Assembly (NCBI GenBank): GCA_004558035.1
Contig: SFEJ01000008.1
Span: 1-64,000, forward strand
DNA from: Opitutia bacterium
GTDB taxonomy: Bacteria > Verrucomicrobiota > Verrucomicrobiae > Opitutales > UBA953
Reading direction: 5' to 3'
DNA: 64,000 nucleotides
The notes under the pieces were generated by a model. That model ran no database searches. It saw only the letters and a program-made list of their open reading frames with translations, and was not told where the DNA came from. A program made the position numbers and the translations under genes. Below, one piece after another: positions 59,011-64,000 of the stretch. Within the stretch, counting starts at the first letter, position 1; each line of letters starts with the position of its first letter.

Positions 59011-59673
59011 TTACGCCTTGAGGATCTCCACCTTCGTCGCGTGGTCGAGGTCGCACGCGTTCGCCTCGTCGGTGTCGATGTGCACTTCCAGCTTGAACGT
59101 GGGATCGATGCGCACGGCGACTTCGTCGAAGATCGTCGTGCAGCCCGGAGCCGTGATCTTCAGCTGGCACAGGTCGCGGTTCTTCAGACCGTAAAACGCC
59201 GCGTCCGCGGGCGACATGTGCACGTGGCGCATCGCGCGGATCACGCCCTGCTTCAGCTCCAGAATGCCCTTCGGGCCCATGATGTAGGCGCCCGGCGTGC
59301 CGTCGAGCTCGCCCGACATGCGCGTCGGAATGTCCGGAATGCCGAGCGAAACCGCGTCCGTGAACGCGAGCTCGATCTGCGACTGCTTGCGCGTCGGCCC
59401 GAGAATGCGCAGATTCGGAATCATGCGCTTGCGCGGTCCGATGAGCGTCACCGTCTCCTTCGCGGCGTACTGCCCGTCCTGGTAAAGCATCTTGTGGACG
59501 TTCAGCTTGTAGCCCGGACCGAAAAGCGTTTCGAGATCCTCCTGCGAAATGTGCATGTGGCGCGCGGAGCTGTTGACGACGAGCGTCGGCGCGGGAGCGT
59601 CGGTCGCGGGAACGTTGCCGAGACGCTTGAGAAGCGCGTTGCGAACCAATGTCTCAATCGTGGCTCTATCCAT
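59011..59673 (-). CDS. pduL: Phosphate propanoyltransferase (PduL)
   Basis: 220 residues. The N-terminal amphipathic helix ATIETLVRNALLKRLGNVP looks like an encapsulation peptide. The PduL metal-binding motifs are SSARHMHISQEDLETLFGP and AMRHVHMSPADAAFYGLKN. It converts acyl-CoA and phosphate to acyl-phosphate, recycling CoA inside the shell. First gene of the BMC operon. Confidence 0.94.
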   Translation of the reverse strand: MDRATIETLVRNALLKRLGNVPATDAPAPTLVVNSSARHMHISQEDLETLFGPGYKLNVHKMLYQDGQYAAKETVTLIGPRKRMIPNLRILGPTRKQSQIELAFTDAVSLGIPDIPTRMSGELDGTPGAYIMGPKGILELKQGVIRAMRHVHMSPADAAFYGLKNRDLCQLKITAPGCTTIFDEVAVRIDPTFKLEVHIDTDEANACDLDHATKVEILKA

Positions 59674-59813
59674 AAAAAATCGGGGAAAACAGGGTTAAAT
59701 TTTTAAGAAATTGAAACACCGGAAGCCGCCGCGGTCAAATGAATTTCAAAAAAAATCGTCCGACAAAAACCTTCCGTTCCTGGAAACAAAATACGTTCGA
59801 GAAAACGCGGAAC

Positions 59814-59905
59814 AGGTTATGAAGTGACGCAAGTTATGAAGTAACGCAAGTTCTTCGCAGAGCGAAACGCGAGCGACTTCATGACTCCATAACCGCATCG
59901 CGTCG
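59814..59905 (-). repeat. GGTTATGAGG inverted-repeat element, ORF-less copy 3
   Basis: The plus strand reads AGGTTATGAAGTGACGCAAG, then TTATGAAGTAACGCAAG, a loop with GCAGAGCGAAACGC, then GACTTCATGACTCCATAACC. It starts directly after the murI TGA on the minus strand. A shorter, more diverged copy. Confidence 0.65.
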
Positions 59906-60739
59906 TCACTTTTCGAGCACAATCTTCTCCGCGGGCGCGGGCGCGCCGAGAAATACGGCGGCGTTTTCGGAAAAACGCTCCGGAGACTCCGTCGTGAAAA
60001 ATTCGGTCTTTCCGTTTTTAGAAAGTCTCTCATCCATTTCCGGATGCCGGCGCAGGTAATCGACGAGCGCCTCAGCGACGCGCTCGCCCTGCGGACAGAC
60101 GCGCACGCCGGCGGGAACGTAGCGGCGGATTTTCTCGAGCAGCAGCGGGTAATGCGTGCAGCCGAGCACGAGCGTGTCGATCCGCGGGTCGCGCGAAAAA
60201 AGCGCCTCCAGATGGCGGCGGACGAAATAATCCGCGCCGGGCGTGTCGATTTCGCGGTTTTCCACGAGCGGCACCCACATCGGACACGCCTCGCCCGTCA
60301 CGCGCATGTGCGGGAAGAGCTTGGCGATTTCGAGCGCGTAGGATTCCGACGCGATCGTTCCCGGCGTGGCGAGCACGCCGACGTGCTTCGTGCGGCTGAG
60401 CGCATCGAGCGCCTCCACCGTCGGCCGGATCACGCCGAGCACGCGGCGGCTCGGATCGCGGGAACGCGGCAGATCCTGCTGCTGAATCGTGCGCAACGCC
60501 TTCGCCGAAGCCGTGTTGCAGGCGAGCACGACGAGCGGGCAGCCCGCCTCGAAAAGCCGAAAGACCGCCTGGCGCGTGAACGCGTACACCACGTCGAACG
60601 AGCGCGTTCCGTAAGGCGTGCGCGCGTTGTCGCCGAGATAGACGAAATCGTGCGACGGCAACGCCTCCCGGATTTTTCGGAAGACCGTGAGCCCGCCGTA
60701 GCCGGAATCGAAAATGCCTATGGGAGACGCGGAATTCAC
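59906..60739 (-). CDS. murI: Glutamate racemase
   Basis: 277 residues from the GTG at 60739. Motifs PIGIFDSGYGGLTVFRKI, LGDNARTPYG, VLACNTASAKALRT (catalytic Cys) and LVLGCTHYPLLLEKIRRYVP (second Cys) are intact. It supplies D-glutamate for peptidoglycan. The start GTG overlaps the TGA of the upstream exported protein (GTGA), a sign of translational coupling. Confidence 0.93.
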   Translation of the reverse strand: MNSASPIGIFDSGYGGLTVFRKIREALPSHDFVYLGDNARTPYGTRSFDVVYAFTRQAVFRLFEAGCPLVVLACNTASAKALRTIQQQDLPRSRDPSRRVLGVIRPTVEALDALSRTKHVGVLATPGTIASESYALEIAKLFPHMRVTGEACPMWVPLVENREIDTPGADYFVRRHLEALFSRDPRIDTLVLGCTHYPLLLEKIRRYVPAGVRVCPQGERVAEALVDYLRRHPEMDERLSKNGKTEFFTTESPERFSENAAVFLGAPAPAEKIVLEK

Positions 60740-62436
60740 TCGTTTCTGATGACGACGGATTTCGCCGTCAGTTCCTTTTCTCCGAGCCACATCTTGGAGA
60801 CGACGCACCACTCGAAATCCTTTTCGGAAAACGCAAGCAGCGCGGGAAGACGCGAAACGTCCGCGCCCTCGAAATCGAGGTCGAGCCCATCGGCGTCGCC
60901 GACGCTCTTGCGCAGCCCCGAGAACGAGCGCCCGAGATGCGTCCACGAAAGCGAGCAGCCGCCCGGCGGAAGCAGTTTTTCGCCGGCGAGCAGGCTCGGC
61001 GAATTCCACGCCGCGGGAACGCCGTCCGCGTTCCCGCCGACCGCGAGCTCGACCAGGCTCCGATCGCCGCAGAAGAGGCGTCCGCCCGAAACGGCGACCG
61101 CGAACGCGTCCGACGCGTCCTTGCCTTCAATCGGAAACACGCAGATCTCGGAAGCGCAGTTCTTCGGGGAGACCGTCGTCGGCGAAATCCCGCACGCGGC
61201 GGGAATCTTTTTGAGCGCGTCGCGCGCGAGCGCCTCGTCGGCGACGTCCTGCACGAAAAGCTGCTTCTGCTCCGTTCCCGTCCAGACCGTGCACGAGGAA
61301 GCCCCGAACCCGATACCGGAAAGCAGCGCGGGAACGTCGATTCCCTGCGTCATTTTGAGACTCTGCGTCTGCATGTCCACGAGCCCGAAAAGCGGCGTCG
61401 CGCGGTGCCCGATGTCCCAGAGACTCAGCAGCGCGGCGCCGAACGAGAAGCCGGCGCACTCGACGGAGGAGACGCCTTCGGACGGAAGCGCGTAGGTCGG
61501 CTTCGCGATTCCTTCGCGGAGCGAGGACGTGATCAGCGCGACGAGCCCGCGGTTCGCGTTCCACGCGAGCGCGGATTCCGCGACGGGGTTGCCGGCGGCG
61601 TCCGTCCCGTAAGTTCCCCAAAGCGAATCGATCGCCTCGGGCGCGAACGCCCTGACGATCGGCGTCGCCATGACGGCGAACATCGCCGCCTCCGGTTTTT
61701 CCGCGAGCTCGGCGGACGTTTTCTTGTCCTTCGCTTCGGCGAAGGCGTAAATCGCGTCGGCGAGCGACTTGCCGTCCGCGTAATACCAGAAATTCGCGCC
61801 GCCGATGCGCGCGCGCGCCCTGCGGAAAGCCTCGGTGGCGGAAAGCCCGGCGGCGTTCCCGCGCTTCGCCGCCGCGACGAGCTTTTCGAGCGCGGAAACG
61901 GAAGTCGCGGCGAAGAATTTTCCGTCGATCACGGCGACGCCGCTCCGGTCGTCCGCGTCTTCGCCGAAAGCGAGCTTTTTCGCGGGAACGCCGAGGATTT
62001 CGCAGTCCTCGATCACGGGAGCCTCGCCCATCGCCGCCGCCTGCCGACGGTGGATTTCCGCGGCGGTTTCGAGCGTGAAATTCTTCCCGCAGTCGGCGAT
62101 TTCGACGAGCGCGGGAGCGCCCTTCCCGTCCGCGATCACGGCGAGAAGAAATTCGCCGCGCACCGACTCGAACTCGGCGGCGAGCGCGTCGAAGAATCCG
62201 CGCGCCTCGGCGTCCTCGCGGAACGCGTCGACGACGGGGCGTAAGATCTTGCGCTCGAAATCGGCGGCGAAGGCGTTTTCCGCGACGTGCTTTCGCATCG
62301 CGTCGGCGTCCTCGACTTTGACGAGCGCGAAGGTCTCTCCGGCAGGCAGGTATTTTTCGAAATCGGCGGCGGCGAAAGGCGCGAGCGCGAACGCCGCGAC
62401 GGATGCGAATACGCAGGGAAGTCTATGCATGTTCAT
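60736..62436 (-). CDS. Large exported protein of unknown function
   Basis: 566 residues from the ATG at 62436, with a Sec signal peptide (PCVFASVAAFALAPFAAADF). The mature part has repeated alpha/beta segments (LVKVEDADAMRKHVAENAFA, LAVIADGKGAPALVEIADC, GVAVIDGKFFAATSVSALEK) resembling DUF3352-type proteins, which are common in Verrucomicrobiota and Planctomycetes. Probably periplasmic. Coupled to murI by a stop/start overlap. Confidence 0.75.
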   Translation of the reverse strand: MNMHRLPCVFASVAAFALAPFAAADFEKYLPAGETFALVKVEDADAMRKHVAENAFAADFERKILRPVVDAFREDAEARGFFDALAAEFESVRGEFLLAVIADGKGAPALVEIADCGKNFTLETAAEIHRRQAAAMGEAPVIEDCEILGVPAKKLAFGEDADDRSGVAVIDGKFFAATSVSALEKLVAAAKRGNAAGLSATEAFRRARARIGGANFWYYADGKSLADAIYAFAEAKDKKTSAELAEKPEAAMFAVMATPIVRAFAPEAIDSLWGTYGTDAAGNPVAESALAWNANRGLVALITSSLREGIAKPTYALPSEGVSSVECAGFSFGAALLSLWDIGHRATPLFGLVDMQTQSLKMTQGIDVPALLSGIGFGASSCTVWTGTEQKQLFVQDVADEALARDALKKIPAACGISPTTVSPKNCASEICVFPIEGKDASDAFAVAVSGGRLFCGDRSLVELAVGGNADGVPAAWNSPSLLAGEKLLPPGGCSLSWTHLGRSFSGLRKSVGDADGLDLDFEGADVSRLPALLAFSEKDFEWCVVSKMWLGEKELTAKSVVIRNE

Positions 62437-62551
62437 AGCACGCCGATTATGATTCAGCGAAAATCCGTAAGACAACATAAATCTCCCGCCCGCGCCAGCG
62501 CGCGGACGCTCCTTCGCCCCGAAGCGCGCCTCTCGCGGGAACGCGAAAACG

Positions 62552-62583
62552 AACAGGGATTGCGGAGATTTTGAGGGATTTGA
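62552..62583 (+). repeat. Dispersed AACAGGGATT repeat, copy C
   Basis: AACAGGGATTGCGGAGATTT then TGAGGGATTTG, related to copies A and B. Confidence 0.65.
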
Positions 62584-62716
62584 TTCAGACCCTCGAAGCG
62601 CTCCGCCGGAGAACGGAAAATCAACGCCCTTCGGAGCGTTCATCTGCGGGAATCCGCGAAATCTGCGGGAGATTCTCCGCGTCCGCGCGTTCCCGCGACG
62701 AATACGCCGAAAACCG

Positions 62717-62790
62717 GGAAACTTCACAAATTTATATAAATTCGTAAAGTTCAGTTGCCGAATTTGCATAAATTCGTGAAGTTTCGCATG
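62717..62790. repeat. AT-rich inverted repeat
   Basis: AAACTTCACAAATTTATATA then AATTCG on the plus strand, and its inverted, slightly diverged copy (AAACTTCACGAATTTATGCA then AATTCG on the minus strand), separated by TAAAGTTCAGTTGC. The local base composition is far below that of the surroundings. Confidence 0.7.
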
Positions 62791-63109
62791 TAAAAGTTGA
62801 AAACGCCCAAGGCGGACAACTCTGAAGCCGTAGCGGCATTTTAGCTTTCATGAGCTCTCCGCCCTTCGAGCCGCATAAACACTATATGCAGGGAGAGCCG
62901 CCTCTGTCTCCCGAGAAAATTCCGTGAAAACATATTTTGCCGCAGATGTCGCGGATGAGCGCAGATGCCTTCGCGGGAACGCCTCCCCCAAAACGCACTT
63001 CCGTTCGTTTTTTCACGCCGCGAAAATTGGGCGTTGGAATCAGCTTTTGCCGCTGCCCCGGCGAATGAGGCCAGCCGCGCGGCGAAAAAATGCGTCCCGA
63101 GATTTTCCC

Positions 63110-64000
63110 CTATTTTCTCGGGACGAAGCGGAAGACGACGCGCCGGAAAGCCGGGAACGCCGCCGTGAAGACCGCGAACGAGACAATCCCGTAAACGGAA
63201 GAAATTTTCACCGCCGAAAAGACCCACGAAAACCACGTGTCCGTCGGCGTTTCAAAAACGGCGTTCGTCGCGAACAATGACGCTCCCGCGGAAAACGCGC
63301 ACGCGGCGAGGAGCGCTCCGCGTTTCCGAAGATAAACTCGGAACGGAACGCGCAAGCCGTATTTGAAAAGAAAATACGGCTTCCAGACGACGATGATCAC
63401 GAGTTGGCTCAGCAGGACACCCGCGAGAACGCCGGGCAATCCCCAAAAAAATCCCAACGCGACGGAACTTCCGAGATTGATCGCCGCCTCCGCGAGCGGC
63501 GCCCAAACGTCGCGGAATAACCCGTAGGCGCTGAGAAACGTGTCGTTCGTCCGCGTGAACTGAATGAAATAATACGCCAGCAGGAGCGCGAACGACGCGT
63601 CGTCCAGAACGTAGTCGCTCCCGATCCAAAGCCCGACGAACGGCGTCGCGAGTCGCGCGCACGCGAAGCAGATTATCGACGCGAGCCAATAGCGTGCGGA
63701 CGTGAATTCCCAGTAGACGGCGCCGACGCGCTCGCCGTCTCCTTCGGAAATCAGATTGCCGAACCCGGCGGTCACGCCGTTGAACGCGGAATTGAAAATC
63801 GCGCCGATTCCGGCGAAGCACATCAGATAGCTCCCGTAGACGGCGACCGTGGTCAGATCCGTGAACGCGTAGATGACGAGCGGCGACGCCTGGAAAAGCG
63901 CGAAGCCTCCGATTTTGTGGAAAAACACCTGTTTTGTTTTCCGCAGAATTTCCGGATGTCTTTTACGGAGCTCTCCGCCCGCGGCGACGTTCGCCTCAAG
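63110..64000 (-). CDS. Polysaccharide flippase (Wzx/MATE-like), C-terminal part
   Basis: Partial: the frame is open to the window edge, so the N-terminus is outside; no start is assigned. Visible are LRKRHPEILRKTKQVFFHKI, a basic cytoplasmic loop, and five or more membrane helices (FQASPLVIYAFTDLTTVAVY, YLMCFAGIGAIFNSAFNGVT, LGFFWGLPGVLAGVLLSQLV). The pattern matches flippases that move lipid-linked sugars across the inner membrane. It ends in TAG. A surface-polysaccharide cluster probably continues beyond the window. Confidence 0.8.
   Translation of the reverse strand, partial: LEANVAAGGELRKRHPEILRKTKQVFFHKIGGFALFQASPLVIYAFTDLTTVAVYGSYLMCFAGIGAIFNSAFNGVTAGFGNLISEGDGERVGAVYWEFTSARYWLASIICFACARLATPFVGLWIGSDYVLDDASFALLLAYYFIQFTRTNDTFLSAYGLFRDVWAPLAEAAINLGSSVALGFFWGLPGVLAGVLLSQLVIIVVWKPYFLFKYGLRVPFRVYLRKRGALLAACAFSAGASLFATNAVFETPTDTWFSWVFSAVKISSVYGIVSFAVFTAAFPAFRRVVFRFVPRK

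Larger units (their letters stand above)
62437..63109. other. Repeat-bearing spacer without genes
   Basis: About 670 bp with no convincing ORF. It contains the AACAGGGATT repeat copy C, GCGGGAATCCGCGAAATCTG near 62650, an AT-rich inverted repeat at 62717-62790, and a CGCAGATGTCGCGGATGAGC run near 62943. Nothing clearly promoter-like was found. Confidence 0.6.

Overview
The window is a GC-rich bacterial chromosome segment (roughly 65% G+C by eye), gene-dense on both strands. It most likely comes from a Verrucomicrobiota member, probably an Opitutae-like lineage. The reasons are a Planctomycetes/Verrucomicrobia-type bacterial microcompartment (BMC) locus with paired BMC-H and EutN-type shell genes, PduL, acetate kinase and acylating aldehyde dehydrogenase, and several conserved proteins without recognisable families. 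The lineage call is inference; no 16S gene is present.

Layout. 1-0.8 kb: broken autotransporter remnant. 0.9-2.2 kb: perR-like regulator, rubrerythrin and tRNA-Arg(CCG). 2.2-12.6 kb (minus): ettA, argB, an acyltransferase, topB, rho, coaE. 12.7-16.2 kb (plus): M24 peptidase, DUF2103, thrB, RodZ-like protein. 16.3-19.6 kb (minus): lutABC lactate-utilisation operon, interrupted by a four-helix-bundle element. 19.77-20.16 kb: tmRNA. 20.3-29.8 kb: an unknown Arg-rich protein, an EEP nuclease, fumarase, rlmN, a HAD pseudoenzyme, an SMP-30-like lipoprotein and an MFS sugar porter. 30.0-39.3 kb (plus): glgC-radC, then a KAS/ACP/unknown membrane proteins/acyltransferase-acyl-ACP-synthetase series. 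39.3-40.8 kb: repeat-filled spacer with one small gene. 40.8-46.2 kb (minus): DUF1232, DUF445, two different GTPases, an LRAT-like protein and EcsC, partly AT-richer than the surroundings. 46.3-53.8 kb: a frameshifted gene, Sel1 protein, aspartic protease, an SH3-like exported protein, exodeoxyribonuclease III, holA and a TAG-interrupted gene. 53.8-59.7 kb (minus): BMC operon, interrupted by a second four-helix-bundle element. 59.9-64 kb (minus): murI, a large exported protein and a partial Wzx-like flippase.

Metabolic logic. The BMC operon (PduL, acylating aldehyde dehydrogenase, acetate kinase, three BMC-H and three BMC-P shell proteins) would convert an aldehyde, probably lactaldehyde from fucose or rhamnose, to acyl-CoA, acyl-phosphate and acid plus ATP. 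The sugar-phosphate aldolase expected in such loci is absent here. LutABC would oxidise lactate.

Two genome-scale signals stand out. (1) The non-palindromic core GTTCCCG/CGGGAAC, usually extended to CGTTCCCGC, recurs about 2-3 times per kb in both orientations, in genes, promoters and terminators, and often pairs into perfect inverted repeats; it behaves like an uptake or highly iterated sequence. (2) A family of inverted-repeat elements with GAGGTTATG-like arms sits directly after the stop codons of minus-strand genes; two copies carry a four-helix-bundle (23S-intervening-sequence-protein-like) ORF and split the lut and BMC operons.
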